Shown: positions 1-8,546, counted from the stretch's first letter. The stretch: 64,000 nt of DNA from Paenibacillus pabuli NBRC 13638 (GCF_001514495.1 NZ_BCNM01000019.1:1-64000); one strand, 5' to 3'. Notes: generated by a model from the sequence alone, not told the origin. Made by a program: numbers and translations.

Positions 1-535
1 GCCCGGCACCGTCTGGTCCGATATATGTACAACAAGGATCGTCTCCGACTTTGGCCGAAATGGCTGTCAGGATCGGTTCAACCAGCTTGTACGCACTTTC
101 CTGTCCGCCTGGCATAATAGAAGGGCCTTTCAGTGCGCCTTCTTCTCCACCGGATACACCTGTACCGATGAAGCGAATGCCTTTGTCTTCCAGCTCTTTG
201 CTGCGACGTTGGGTATCAGGGAAGTAGGCGTTACCACCATCAATGATGATGTCACCCTCATCCAAATGAGGAAGCAGTTGTTCAATGGTTGCGTCTGTTG
301 CTTTACCCGCTTGTACCATGATCAGGATTTTGCGTGGGGATTCCAGGGATGCCACAAACTCTTCAATGGAGAATGTGCCTGTCAGATTTTTACCTTCGGC
401 TTCTTTCAGAAGATCGTTGGTTTTCTCCGGGGAACGGTTAAATACCGATACCGTGAAACCTCTGCTTTCAATGTTAAGGGCCAAATTTTTGCCCATTACT
501 GCAAGTCCAATGACACCGATCTGTTGTTTTGCCAT
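1..535 (-). CDS. gnd: 6-phosphogluconate dehydrogenase, decarboxylating (5' part; C-terminus outside window)
   Basis: Oxidative pentose phosphate enzyme that converts 6-phosphogluconate to ribulose 5-phosphate with NAD(P) reduction in the cytoplasm. About 178 of the usual ~470 residues are visible. The N-terminus reads MAKQQIGVIGLAVMGKNLAL, the Rossmann dinucleotide loop of the family (GxxGLAVMGxNLA). Further in, the family signature VSGGEEGALKGPSIMPGGQ and the stretch IIIDGGN are present. The ATG at 535 is preceded by GGAGG about seven bases upstream, which fixes the start. The reading frame is open to the window edge, so the truncation is an artefact of the window. No operon partner is visible upstream; the next gene is separated by a terminator. 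Confidence 0.95.
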   Translation of the reverse strand, partial: MAKQQIGVIGLAVMGKNLALNIESRGFTVSVFNRSPEKTNDLLKEAEGKNLTGTFSIEEFVASLESPRKILIMVQAGKATDATIEQLLPHLDEGDIIIDGGNAYFPDTQRRSKELEDKGIRFIGTGVSGGEEGALKGPSIMPGGQESAYKLVEPILTAISAKVGDDPCCTYIGPDGAG

Positions 536-651
536 CTGGTCCTCCATCCTTTGCTCCAATTAATTTTATTGAAATGAATTCTCAACAATACCCCCATTTT
601 AACGGTTTTATGCATAGAAGTGAACCCCGGACCTTGGTCGCACAACGAGAA

Positions 652-675
652 AACACCCCAATCTCCCGAGGTGTT
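652..675 (-). terminator. Rho-independent terminator after the 706-1305 gene
   Basis: On the minus strand an 8-bp stem (AACACCTC / GGGGTGTT, one G-T pair) with an 8-nt loop is followed by a short T-rich stretch. It separates the conserved unknown gene from gnd. Confidence 0.6.
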
Positions 676-705
676 CATCGTATTTTCATAAATACAGCAT
701 GATAT

Positions 706-1305
706 TCAACCTTCCAGCATTAACATATGCCCTGACAACTGTTTTAAAACTTCACGACAGGCATTCGCCTTTTCGACGTTATTTAGTTGAATGGCTGCGT
801 ACAGACGCTCCAATTCATCGTCCACTTCCATGCGAAGCAGCATGAGCCGCTCCTCGCCTTCGCGCGAGAGGAACATTTCTTCCATCTCTTCCGCCGTCGG
901 CGCAGGTTCCTTTTGAAAAATGACACGCTGTTTGAACCCGGATACTTCCACAAGACGAATGACTTCCCCAAACAAAATATTCTCCACGGTCATCTGCTGA
1001 TCCTTAAACCGTTTGACCACCGCATGCCCACGAGTATCCCCAATCAGCTTCTCCAGCCATTCCGCAAGCTTCGCGTCCTTGATAATGTAATCTCCCGTCA
1101 TCTTGTAATTCCCACTGCGTGTCTGTTGAAAACGGAGCTTTACCAGCTTGCGTCCGGTGCGGACTGACAGGATAAAAAAGGATTCGTCCTCGCTCCAATA
1201 TAGTGAATACCCCTCACGAATTAGGTCTTTGATCAAATTTTGGATATGCCGACGGTTGAACCGCAGCTCCAGATTGCAATATTCAACTTCATAACTCTTA
1301 TTCAC
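706..1305 (-). CDS. Conserved protein of unknown function (199 aa)
   Basis: I do not recognise a named family. The protein is soluble, charged and mixed alpha/beta. The N-terminal half (VEYCNLELRFNRRHIQNLI and a Ser/Tyr/Trp-rich strand region) is followed by a basic helical middle and an acidic helical C-terminal third (EEMEEMFLSREGEERLMLLR). No signal peptide, membrane segment or cysteine motif is visible. An ATG 48 bases further upstream is possible, but the GTG at 1305 has a strong GGAGGGAG ribosome-binding site at proper spacing and is preferred. It is a single gene with its own terminator, between gnd and a divergent YktB gene. Function is unknown. Confidence 0.7.
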   Translation of the reverse strand: MNKSYEVEYCNLELRFNRRHIQNLIKDLIREGYSLYWSEDESFFILSVRTGRKLVKLRFQQTRSGNYKMTGDYIIKDAKLAEWLEKLIGDTRGHAVVKRFKDQQMTVENILFGEVIRLVEVSGFKQRVIFQKEPAPTAEEMEEMFLSREGEERLMLLRMEVDDELERLYAAIQLNNVEKANACREVLKQLSGHMLMLEG

Positions 1306-1493
1306 GGCACTCCCTCCATCTGTACCGGATGTGCTCCGGCCATCTTCTTCCATCGCTTCTTCTCAATCGGCTTACCCTATTTTATACTTCATTTTATGTA
1401 AGGGTACTTGGTTATTTGACTATTTTTCACCGAATGAAGCAAAGGACCGTACGTTTCCGCAGGAGCACAGGGGCAAGCCCCCGATTTTCATGA

Positions 1494-1516
1494 TATAATG
1501 GACGCGAAATGGAGGG
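1494..1516 (+). promoter_or_regulatory. Minus-10 element and ribosome-binding site of the YktB gene
   Basis: A perfect TATAAT (1494-1499) lies just upstream of the gene. The -35 region is weak. The ribosome-binding site GGAGGG at 1511-1516 precedes the ATG at 1523. Confidence 0.55.
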
Positions 1517-1522
1517 CTGCAG

Positions 1523-2149
1523 ATGACTTTCTCAGGCTTTAAAAGTAATGATTTCGATGTATTTCAGATTCCGGGACTGGAACCGCGTATGGAAATGCTA
1601 ATCGAACGTGTTCGACCAAAGCTGGAAGAGCTCGGTGCTGAACTTACGCCTTATCTGAGTGAATTATGCGGAGAAGAGATGTTTGTGCATGTTGCGAAAC
1701 ACGCGCGCCGTACCGTCAATCCTCCGAAAGATACATGGGTCGCCTGGGCTTCGTCCAAGCGTGGTTATAAAGCACTGCCTCACTTTGAAGTGGGCATGTT
1801 CGATACACATGTTTTTGTTATTTTCGCCATCATCTACGAAAGTCCGAACAAAACAACATTTGCCGAAGGGCTCGAACGACAGTTGGATGAAGTACGCAGC
1901 AATCTGCCCGGGGAGTACTATTGGTCCATGGATCATATGGCTCCTCACGGTACACTGCAAAAGGACATGCAGGGTGAGGATTATGACAAAATCATCACCA
2001 AGCTAAAAACAGTGAAAAAAGCAGAGGTCATGTGCGGACTGCGAATTGATCGGGATGATCCGCTTACTGCCGATGGGGACAAATTTCTGGAAACGGTTCG
2101 TTCCACGTTTAAAACGCTGCTGCCACTGTACAAGATGTCTTTATCGTAA
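1523..2149 (+). CDS. UPF0637 (DUF1054) family protein, YktB-like
   Basis: A 208-residue cytoplasmic protein of the YktB family, whose biochemical role is not established. The sequence is full length for the family. Recognisable blocks are the N-terminal FSGFKSNDFDVFQIPGLEPR, the central HVAKHARRTVNPPKDTWVAW, and the later YWSMDHMAPHG. There is no signal peptide or membrane segment. The ATG has a GGAGGG site and a TATAAT box upstream, so the gene is probably transcribed alone. It converges on an MFS gene and shares a bidirectional terminator with it. Confidence 0.85.
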   Translation: MTFSGFKSNDFDVFQIPGLEPRMEMLIERVRPKLEELGAELTPYLSELCGEEMFVHVAKHARRTVNPPKDTWVAWASSKRGYKALPHFEVGMFDTHVFVIFAIIYESPNKTTFAEGLERQLDEVRSNLPGEYYWSMDHMAPHGTLQKDMQGEDYDKIITKLKTVKKAEVMCGLRIDRDDPLTADGDKFLETVRSTFKTLLPLYKMSLS

Positions 2150-2252
2150 GTGGACATTGCGGGAGACGATAACCGTTTGATTCAGAAAGGATCTGCTCGG
2201 CGGGCAGACTACGTTTCTGTCGTCAACTACCTGTATGCGCCATGCTGCACCA

Positions 2253-2296
2253 AAAAGGGAGTTCCCCCACCTGTATCGTTGGTGGAACTCCCTTTT
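2253..2296. terminator. Bidirectional terminator between YktB gene and MFS gene
   Basis: AAAGGGAGTTCC and its complement GGAACTCCCTTT flank an inner CCACC...GGTGG extension. A-rich and T-rich flanks lie on the two sides, so it can stop transcription in both directions. Confidence 0.85.
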
Positions 2297-2336
2297 CCGG
2301 CTACATGATCTTTATCAACTTAAATGTTCAATCAAA

Positions 2337-3629
2337 TCATTTGGCAGGCGCTGTTCGATACGGTTTACGTGATAACACATAATGCACAACCGCAAGTCCT
2401 GCCATAACGACTGCACTTCCGATAAATGGAGCCGGATGACTAATGTGATCCCATAACAGCCCGGATACAATCGGCCCTACGACCATGCCTGATCCCTGAA
2501 GGGTCAGGAAGAATCCCCAGATCGCTCCGCGCTCTCCTTTGGGAATCAAAGTGGCCACAAACGCATTCCAGGCCGGAAGAATCATCGCATAGCTGACACC
2601 CACCAGCATGACGACACCGAACACGACAGGAATGGACGTAATGGAGGAAAAAGCAAACAGACTCACTGCTGCCATCAAAAAACCAATGTTCAGGAACGGG
2701 GCCGTTCCGAACCGATCTACCATTTTCCCCACAGGCAGCAGTGCAATGACCGTAATGCCTCCACCCGCGATCAGCAACAAACTGTACAAGTTGGGTGAGA
2801 TGTGAAGATCTGTGCGAGTGTACAGCGTTATCACCGGGCTGAGCAGACCTATGACAAAGGACTGCATGAACAATGCAGGATATACGAGCGGATTCACATT
2901 AAGGGTACTGCGTACCCGCTGCAATGTGCCCTGGACACTATTTTTGAGTCGGATGAAAGGCGTAAGAATATTTGGTTTGGCCGGATATTTCATATCTGCC
3001 CGCTTGGAATCTTCTTCTGTATGTTCACCCTCTACAATGACACGTCCGGGAAGTATCAAGGCGACCAGAATGACCAGAACTGCAACACCCATCAACACCA
3101 GGAAAATGGTGCGATAATCGTGATTCGTCCGCTCCAGCAGCCAGTTCATGCCGATCGGCCCAAGTCCGGTTCCCCCAAGAGCCGCCATTTCCAGCGCGCC
3201 CATTGCTGTACCGTTCTTATTCTGCGGCCCCGACATCGCTGTTACGCCTGTCATGGCACAAGGCCAAAGGGGTGCCGTACCGATACCGAGGATGAGACAA
3301 GCCACGGCAAGTCCGAATGCACTTTTGAAAAATATAATCATAATTACAGCAATCAAAGTACAGATGAGTGCCGTCACCATAGTCGCACGGAACCCGATTC
3401 GTTCTGCTGCCCAGCCGGAGGGAGCCCGAAACAGATTATCCCCCAGATATTGAAGGGCAAAGGCCACACCAATCACACCAGCCGACAGGCCCAGAATATT
3501 GTCCATATAGACGGGCAGAATAGCGACCAGCAGGGCCCCTTTGATAATTTCAACTAGAAAAAGTGTTAGCCACATGGCGATAAAAAAAGGTGAGCGCAGG
3601 ATTTTGGCTGGTTTTGTATTGGTTTGCAT
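2337..3629 (-). CDS. MFS transporter
   Basis: A 430-residue polytopic membrane protein of the major facilitator superfamily. The N-terminus MQTNTKPAKILRSPF leads into about 12 hydrophobic segments, with a charged central loop (EGEHTEEDSKRADMKYPAK) between the two six-helix halves. The MFS motif A-like loop after TM2 is present as GWAAERIGFR, and a related GKMVDRFGTAP lies in the second half, as expected of the duplicated fold. The ATG at 3629 has a GAAAGGGG site; the longer upstream frame is unlikely to be translated. The substrate cannot be told. It is divergent from speA, separated by 279 bp. An exporter role is plausible but unproven. Confidence 0.85.
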   Translation of the reverse strand: MQTNTKPAKILRSPFFIAMWLTLFLVEIIKGALLVAILPVYMDNILGLSAGVIGVAFALQYLGDNLFRAPSGWAAERIGFRATMVTALICTLIAVIMIIFFKSAFGLAVACLILGIGTAPLWPCAMTGVTAMSGPQNKNGTAMGALEMAALGGTGLGPIGMNWLLERTNHDYRTIFLVLMGVAVLVILVALILPGRVIVEGEHTEEDSKRADMKYPAKPNILTPFIRLKNSVQGTLQRVRSTLNVNPLVYPALFMQSFVIGLLSPVITLYTRTDLHISPNLYSLLLIAGGGITVIALLPVGKMVDRFGTAPFLNIGFLMAAVSLFAFSSITSIPVVFGVVMLVGVSYAMILPAWNAFVATLIPKGERGAIWGFFLTLQGSGMVVGPIVSGLLWDHISHPAPFIGSAVVMAGLAVVHYVLSRKPYRTAPAK

Positions 3630-3734
3630 TCTTTTTCCCCTTTCGGTGCTTGCTTGCCCATCTCCTACCCTTACTGTAACCCTAGAGGATGTGACCAAAT
3701 CTCGGCAATTCGAAAATTTGTCAAGCAATACTGC

Positions 3735-3762
3735 TTGCATATCGTTCTACATTTGCTATACT
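3735..3762 (+). promoter_or_regulatory. Sigma-A-type promoter of speA, overlapping an inverted repeat
   Basis: TTGCAT (3735-3740), a 16-nt spacer and TATACT (3757-3762) form a good promoter. The start would be near 3769, giving a leader of about 140 nt. The inverted repeat CAAGCA-ATAC-TGCTTG (3722-3737) covers the -35 element and is a candidate operator. Confidence 0.6.
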
Positions 3763-3793
3763 CATCTTTGTTTGAGATTACAAAATGATGAGT

Positions 3794-3885
3794 TTCAGCG
3801 AAGCTGAACTATTCCGTGATCGCAAGAAAAACTTCCGCTAATGCGGTCTATCTTCATAGAATTTACGTCGAAAGACGTTTTTCTT
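3794..3885 (+). promoter_or_regulatory. Highly structured 5' leader of speA (hairpin plus four-helix cloverleaf-like fold)
   Basis: The leader begins with hairpin TTCAGC-GAA-GCTGAA (3794-3808). A 7-bp closing stem follows: AAGAAAA at 3824-3830 with TTTTCTT at 3879-3885. It encloses three perfect hairpins: CCGC-TAAT-GCGG (3835-3846), TCTAT-CTTC-ATAGA (3847-3860) and ACGTC-GAAA-GACGT (3865-3878). It matches no riboswitch class I know. A regulatory role is inferred from position only. Confidence 0.45.
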
Positions 3886-3908
3886 ACAAATCATAATTAG
3901 GAAAGGTT

Positions 3909-5396
3909 GTGACAGCACTGATGGATCACCGCCGTACGCCGCTGTTTACCGCTTTAAAAAATCACGCGGCACTCAATCCGGTGCAATTTCATATTCCGGG
4001 ACATAAAAAAGGATTGGGAACGGATACCGAATTTCGTGAATTTATCGGCGATAATGCCCTCTCCATAGATTTGATTAACATCGCACCACTGGATGATTTG
4101 CATCAACCAACCGGTGTCATCGAGGAAGCGCAGATTTTGGCAGCCGATGCCTTCGGAGCCGATTATACCTATTTTAGTGTACAAGGCACAAGCAGTGCCA
4201 TCATGACTATGATTCTGTCCGTATGTGAACCTGGTGACAAGATTATTGTGCCCCGTAATGTGCACAAATCGGTCATGTCTGCCATTATTTTCTCAGGAGC
4301 GAAGCCCGTGTTCGTCTCTCCTGCGCAGGATGCCAACCTGGGAATCGATCACGGTGTCACTACGGGGGCCATCCGACGTGCACTTGAGCGTCATCCCGAC
4401 GCCAAGGCATTACTGGTCATTAACCCAACGTACTTCGGTGTATGTACCGATCTGAAAGAAATCGTTGAACTGGCACACAGCTATCAAGTTCCTGTACTGG
4501 TGGATGAAGCGCATGGCGTCCTCATTCATTTCCATGAAGATCTGCCGCTCTCTGCCATGGCTGCAGGGGCTGATATGGCCGCAACGAGTGTACACAAGCT
4601 GGGTGGTTCGATGACTCAGAGTTCCGTACTCAACCTGAACACGAAGAATGGATTCGTGAATCCGCAACGTGTACAAACCATTCTAAGTATGTTGACTTCA
4701 ACGTCGACTTCTTACATTCTGCTCGCTTCACTCGACACGTCGAGACGCAATCTGGCGCTGAATGGCCATCAGATGGCACAGAAAGCCATTGATTTGGCTG
4801 AGTTTGCAAGACGCTCCATTAACGATATGGACGGCCTGTATTGCTTCGGCAAAGAGCTGCTGGGCACAGAGGCAACTTTTAATTACGACCCAACCAAAGT
4901 AACCATTCATGTGCGTCACCTCGGTATTACGGGTTACGAAACAGAGAACTGGCTGCGTGAGCATTACAACATCGAGGTGGAACTCAGTGATATGTATAAT
5001 ATTCTGTGCCTCATTACGCCTGGAGATACGGATGATTCCGTAGATATCTTGCTAAGCGCTCTGCAAGATCTATCCCGTACCTATTATCAGGTGAATCCTG
5101 CCCATGAACTGGTAGTCAAGGTTCCGGATGTGCCTCAGCTGATGCTGACTCCGCGTGATGCGTTCTATGGGGATACCGAAGTCATTCCTTTCAAGGAATC
5201 CGCGGGCCGAATTATCTCGGAATTCATCTACGTCTATCCACCAGGAATTCCAATTCTGCTGCCAGGTGAGGTTATTACCCAGGAGAATATCGACTACATT
5301 ATTGATCATGTAGAAGTTGGACTTCCTGTAAAAGGACCCGAAGACCGCAGCGTAACCAACGTCAAGGTTATTGTGGAAGCAGATGCCATTTTCTAA
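3909..5396 (+). CDS. speA: Arginine decarboxylase, PLP-dependent (Orn/Lys/Arg decarboxylase family)
   Basis: Decarboxylates arginine to agmatine, the first step of putrescine and spermidine synthesis, in the cytoplasm. The 495 residues match the B. subtilis SpeA type closely. The N-terminal HIPGHKKG motif, FSVQGTS, the NPTYFGV block, VDEAHG, and the PLP-binding lysine K230 in TSVHKLGGS are all present. The C-terminal region with TPRDAFYGDTEVIPFKES and YPPGIPILLPGE is complete. The start taken is GTG at 3909, with AGGAAAGG just upstream; an in-frame ATG at 3921 is the alternative. Lysine specificity cannot be excluded from sequence alone. It is monocistronic, with its own promoter, structured leader and terminator. 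Confidence 0.9.
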   Translation: MTALMDHRRTPLFTALKNHAALNPVQFHIPGHKKGLGTDTEFREFIGDNALSIDLINIAPLDDLHQPTGVIEEAQILAADAFGADYTYFSVQGTSSAIMTMILSVCEPGDKIIVPRNVHKSVMSAIIFSGAKPVFVSPAQDANLGIDHGVTTGAIRRALERHPDAKALLVINPTYFGVCTDLKEIVELAHSYQVPVLVDEAHGVLIHFHEDLPLSAMAAGADMAATSVHKLGGSMTQSSVLNLNTKNGFVNPQRVQTILSMLTSTSTSYILLASLDTSRRNLALNGHQMAQKAIDLAEFARRSINDMDGLYCFGKELLGTEATFNYDPTKVTIHVRHLGITGYETENWLREHYNIEVELSDMYNILCLITPGDTDDSVDILLSALQDLSRTYYQVNPAHELVVKVPDVPQLMLTPRDAFYGDTEVIPFKESAGRIISEFIYVYPPGIPILLPGEVITQENIDYIIDHVEVGLPVKGPEDRSVTNVKVIVEADAIF

Positions 5397-5430
5397 ATCA
5401 CCCACTTCCAATTGTGGATGATTTTTCAAG

Positions 5431-5462
5431 GGACCAGGCCTGTGCTTGGTCCTTTTATTTTT
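5431..5462 (+). terminator. Terminator of speA
   Basis: Stem GGACCAGGC/GCTTGGTCC with a CTGT loop and one mismatch, followed by TTTTATTTTT. Confidence 0.9.
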
Positions 5463-5579
5463 CGAATGCAGCATGGCCCTGTCTTTGACCTGACTTGAAT
5501 TATTAACGTTGACGCATTTGCATTTTCCCACCTATTTTATCGTTTCTTATGAAGAGAAAAACATATAAAATGGTGAAAA

Positions 5580-5610
5580 AACAAACAAAAGACCCCTTGA
5601 TAACAAGGAG
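5580..5610 (-). terminator. Terminator of the DUF1292 gene
   Basis: On the minus strand CTCCTTG-TTAT-CAAGGGG is followed by a long T-rich tract. Confidence 0.85.
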
Positions 5611-5637
5611 CCTTCATGCTTTATTCCAAAAGGTTGA

Positions 5638-5955
5638 CTACTCTTGGCTTGCAACGAGTTCGTTGTACGCCGCTTCAACGCGGGCCCACTCTTCTTCGTC
5701 TTCAATATTGTAGAGCACCATTTCTTCGTCTTCTTCTTCCATACGCAGAATGATACCGTCAGCTTCAGGATTGTTACGTTCCAGCAGGAGCGCATAAACA
5801 TGCTTCTCCACGTCAAACGTCTCCACCAAAACCATCTCCACGTCATTTCCGTTCTCGTCTGTCAGTGTCAGAAGAACTTCTTCATGCTCGTGGTCGTGGT
5901 CATGGTCTTGACCGCATCCGCAGGCATCGCCGTGTTCATGTGTGTGATCGCTCAT
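5638..5955 (-). CDS. DUF1292 domain protein with histidine-rich N-terminus
   Basis: A 105-residue acidic cytoplasmic protein. The C-terminal 80 residues (LLTLTDENGNDVEMVLVETF onward, ending in an acidic helix EDEEEWARVEAAYNEL) fit the YrzB/DUF1292 family, whose function is unknown. The first 30 residues are unusually rich in His, Asp, Glu and Cys (HTHEHGDACGCGQDHDHDHE), a likely metal-binding tail. The start MSDHTHEHG at 5955 has a GAGG site; an upstream extension has no such site. It is monocistronic, with its own terminator. Confidence 0.75.
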   Translation of the reverse strand: MSDHTHEHGDACGCGQDHDHDHEHEEVLLTLTDENGNDVEMVLVETFDVEKHVYALLLERNNPEADGIILRMEEEDEEMVLYNIEDEEEWARVEAAYNELVASQE

Positions 5956-6052
5956 TGAAATACCTCGCTTTATAAATAGAAATTGTGTAACCTTGCATAT
6001 CGTAACATGTTCAATGACCCAGGTCAATTTAACCGACAAGGTTATTTTCGCC

Positions 6053-6607
6053 TCAATCGTTCAGCGCGGTAATGATTTTCTCGGTTACAAGCACATAGTT
6101 ACTGTTTGCATTTTCTTTAATATAAAAACCAACTTGGTACTTTCCAGCCCGGCTGAAATCATACGTAAAATCATACGTACGGAACCAGAAGTTGTCCTTC
6201 TGTGTCTTTAGTTCCTGGGACTGAATATCCTTAACCTCACCACTTGGATTGGTAATCGTCACCTTCACAGCAGCGATATCCGTTGTTAAACTGTCCACTT
6301 GTGAGAACACATTAAATTTAAGCTTGCCCACATTAACATTACCAAATACGGTATCTCCCTTGAAGAGAAAAATATGTACATTCGGTTTGATCACCGTTAC
6401 TCTCTTGTTGCTGCTATCCCATTTGGCGATTCCGCCCGCTTCCCTTACAGGTACATAGGTCGTTCCGTCAATCAGATAACCACCGTCAGCTGCTTCCTTG
6501 CCGTTTATGAGAACCCGAATCTTCTCGTTCACTGAATCCGCAAACAATAAAGACCCGCCGAGCAAGGAGAATACCGTGACACACAGCAAAATTCTTTTCC
6601 ATTTCAT
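6053..6607 (-). CDS. Secreted protein with copper-amine-oxidase-N-like (stalk) domain
   Basis: 184 residues beginning MKWKRILLC with a clear signal peptide (hydrophobic VTVFSLLGGSLLFADS). Next comes the short stalk-domain signature of Firmicute surface proteins: IRVLINGKEAADGGYLIDGT, then TYVPVREAGG and the KWDSSNKRVTV strand. The C-terminal 100 residues look like a beta-sandwich (TDIAAVKVTITNPSGEV, YDFSRAGKYQVGFYI). There is no LPxTG or transmembrane anchor. The protein is probably exported; its role is unknown. A GGGGAGGG site lies somewhat far (12 nt) from the ATG. The gene lies 97 bp upstream of the DUF1292 gene on the same strand. Confidence 0.75.
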   Translation of the reverse strand: MKWKRILLCVTVFSLLGGSLLFADSVNEKIRVLINGKEAADGGYLIDGTTYVPVREAGGIAKWDSSNKRVTVIKPNVHIFLFKGDTVFGNVNVGKLKFNVFSQVDSLTTDIAAVKVTITNPSGEVKDIQSQELKTQKDNFWFRTYDFTYDFSRAGKYQVGFYIKENANSNYVLVTEKIITALND

Positions 6608-6734
6608 TCCGTCAATATTCCCTCCCCTGCTGCTAGCTGTTGTACATTTATACTGCAGGTTCATCCACAAAGTTGCGCTGTTTTTCATCATTTTTCATTT
6701 TTTATCCAGAATTTCTTCCACCCCTTGGAACGAT

Positions 6735-6765
6735 CAAAAAGAGGCAATCCTTGGGAAAGGATGCC
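6735..6765 (-). terminator. Terminator of the small Cys-motif gene
   Basis: Minus-strand stem GGCATCCTT / AAGGATTGCC with one bulged base and a TCCC loop, followed by TCTTTTT. Confidence 0.75.
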
Positions 6766-6837
6766 CCTATAGTATGGTTATTGGAAATGCGTAATTATAC
6801 GAACTTGTTCCCGGTTAATCAAAGTGTTCAACTATAC

Positions 6838-7038
6838 CTACGAAGAAGTATGACGCGTCAGTATACATGGGACGCCTTTGCCCACAGCACCTTCTGTTCG
6901 CATCCGTGCTGCATAATCCATTCCTCGTGTACAGGGTGTCTTGCAGCGCTCGCATACATCCGACGTGACCAACTTCATGGATACACGGAGTTTGTCACTC
7001 TTTAACGCGGGAGCCTTCTTTCCCTTCGCTTTTGCCAT
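6838..7038 (-). CDS. Small conserved protein with CxxCxxxC motif
   Basis: 66 residues starting MAKAKGKKAPALKSDKLRVS. A basic N-terminal tail precedes a cysteine cluster, CERCKTPC, plus one more cysteine in GKGVPCILT. Four cysteines in about 35 residues suggest a zinc-binding knuckle. I do not recognise a characterised family. The start at 7038 was chosen because the upstream in-frame ATG has no ribosome-binding site, while GGGGAATCCGGG precedes this one. The gene has its own terminator. Confidence 0.65.
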   Translation of the reverse strand: MAKAKGKKAPALKSDKLRVSMKLVTSDVCERCKTPCTRGMDYAARMRTEGAVGKGVPCILTRHTSS

Positions 7039-7138
7039 CCCGGATTCCCCATTTCCCCAAGTGCTTGTTGATATCATGCATCATATGGGGATTCGCCCAG
7101 TTGTGTGTCAAAAGGAATAAACTTCGTACACGAGTTCG

Positions 7139-7885
7139 TTAAATGAAGCCGCCGTTCGCGCGCAGTGTCTGTCCTGTAATCCACTGAGACTCCTCACTAA
7201 CGAGGAAGGAGATTACATTCGCGATGTCTTCCGGTTCGCCCAGACGACCAAATGCATTCATTTTACGAAGCCCTTCGAGCTGCTGCTCCGTCTTCCCGAC
7301 GGAGAACAGTTCGGTATTCACCGGACCGGGTGCTACGGAATTAATAGTAATCTGTCTGGAGCCAAACTCCTTCGCAAGCTGACGGGTAATCTGCTCCACT
7401 GCTCCTTTGGTTCCAGCGTATACGCTGTATCCCGGAAACATTTGTCCCGTTACTGAGGTAGAAAAATTAACAATTCGGCCCTGCATCTCCATGTGCTTCA
7501 GTGCTTGCTGACAAGCAAAGAATGTTCCTTTCACATTGATTGCAAACTGCTGATCAAATTCTTCCTCCGTTACATCTGCCAGAGGCGATGTCTTCATGAT
7601 GCCTGCATTGTTGATCAGTATATCGATTTTACCAAGCTGGCTGATCGTTTCGGAAAATAAACGCTCCACATCTTCCTTCCGTGCAAGATCGGCCTGAACC
7701 GTAATGGCACGAACTCCTTTTTGGCGAGCGATATCCGCCACTTGCTCCGCTTTGTCTGGACTATTCGCGTAATTGATGACGACATCCGCGCCCAATTCAG
7801 CGAGTTGCTCCGCAATGGCACGTCCGATTCCCCGGGATGAGCCTGTTACAATGGCCACTTTACCTGTTAGCTTTTTCATTTTCAA
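7139..7885 (-). CDS. SDR family NAD(P)-dependent oxidoreductase
   Basis: A classical short-chain dehydrogenase of 248 residues. The cofactor loop is TGSSRGIG near residue 15. Then come NNAG, the catalytic Ser in FSTSVTG and the YAGTK active-site Tyr-Lys pair. The C-terminus ends WITGQTLRANGGFI, as in 3-oxoacyl-ACP-reductase-like members. Substrate unknown. The start is probably TTG at 7885, six bases after AGAGGAAG; an ATG two codons later is possible. It directly follows the TetR gene with no gap, so the regulator and enzyme are co-transcribed and the regulator probably controls the pair. Confidence 0.9.
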   Translation of the reverse strand: MKMKKLTGKVAIVTGSSRGIGRAIAEQLAELGADVVINYANSPDKAEQVADIARQKGVRAITVQADLARKEDVERLFSETISQLGKIDILINNAGIMKTSPLADVTEEEFDQQFAINVKGTFFACQQALKHMEMQGRIVNFSTSVTGQMFPGYSVYAGTKGAVEQITRQLAKEFGSRQITINSVAPGPVNTELFSVGKTEQQLEGLRKMNAFGRLGEPEDIANVISFLVSEESQWITGQTLRANGGFI

Positions 7886-8500
7886 TTACTTCCTCTCTTC
7901 ATCCAAATGTAATAATCCCTTTTCTATCAACAACCATACTTGGGCAAATTCTGCATCAATGTTAGGGCTTTGCCACTCATAGGCGTGTGCCGGATGGTGA
8001 AAACGAGCTGTAGCTTGTAGAATTGCCGTTGCTACCTGATCGGGGTGATTGAAATTGAATTGCCGCTCTTGCTGGATGATCTCGCTCAAATGACTTACGA
8101 GATGTTGTACATGTTTGTTGATAATATCTGCGGATTCCTGTGTAACACGTGCATACATCGCAAACAACTCTGCATCGGATTCGGCATGGTGACGTTTACG
8201 ATCCATTAATGCTTCTATATATACCTTCAGATGTTGGATTCCTTCTCCGATGTAGTGCTGATCCTGCGTTATCGTCGTCAGAGGTGCAATAATCTCATCT
8301 TCGAGCCATTTTGCGGTTACGCCCTCCAGTAATTCTTTCTTGCTTTTATAATGTCTGTAAATGGTTCCATGACTGACCCCGAGCAACTTAGCGACATCGG
8401 TAACCGATGTTTTGGCAACTCCATAGCGCCGAAGGGTCTCCTGCGTTGCCGCAATAATTTGTTCTTTGGTTAAGAATTCAGAAGTTTGTGTTTTGTCCAT
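7886..8500 (-). CDS. TetR/AcrR family transcriptional regulator
   Basis: 204 residues. The N-terminal helix-turn-helix is typical (TLRRYGVAKTSVTDVAKLLG, then VSHGTIYRHYKSKKELLEGV). The C-terminal helical ligand domain (EGIQHLKVYIEALMDRKRHH) resembles the TetR C-terminal family with a Tyr/His-rich pocket. The start MDKTQTSEF at 8500 has no good ribosome site. A GGAGGTG lies 30 nt upstream, separated by a small hairpin GATGGT-GTA-ACCATC. A large palindrome overlapping the promoter is the likely autoregulatory operator. It is the first gene of a two-gene operon with the SDR. Confidence 0.9.
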   Translation of the reverse strand: MDKTQTSEFLTKEQIIAATQETLRRYGVAKTSVTDVAKLLGVSHGTIYRHYKSKKELLEGVTAKWLEDEIIAPLTTITQDQHYIGEGIQHLKVYIEALMDRKRHHAESDAELFAMYARVTQESADIINKHVQHLVSHLSEIIQQERQFNFNHPDQVATAILQATARFHHPAHAYEWQSPNIDAEFAQVWLLIEKGLLHLDEERK

Positions 8501-8546
8501 ACGAATGAGATGGTTACACCATCCTCGAGTCACCTCCGTTGAAATT

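Noticed and set aside
2802..3557. 251-codon plus-strand frame opposite the MFS gene
   Set aside because: Antisense to a clear 12-TM transporter; no start signal.
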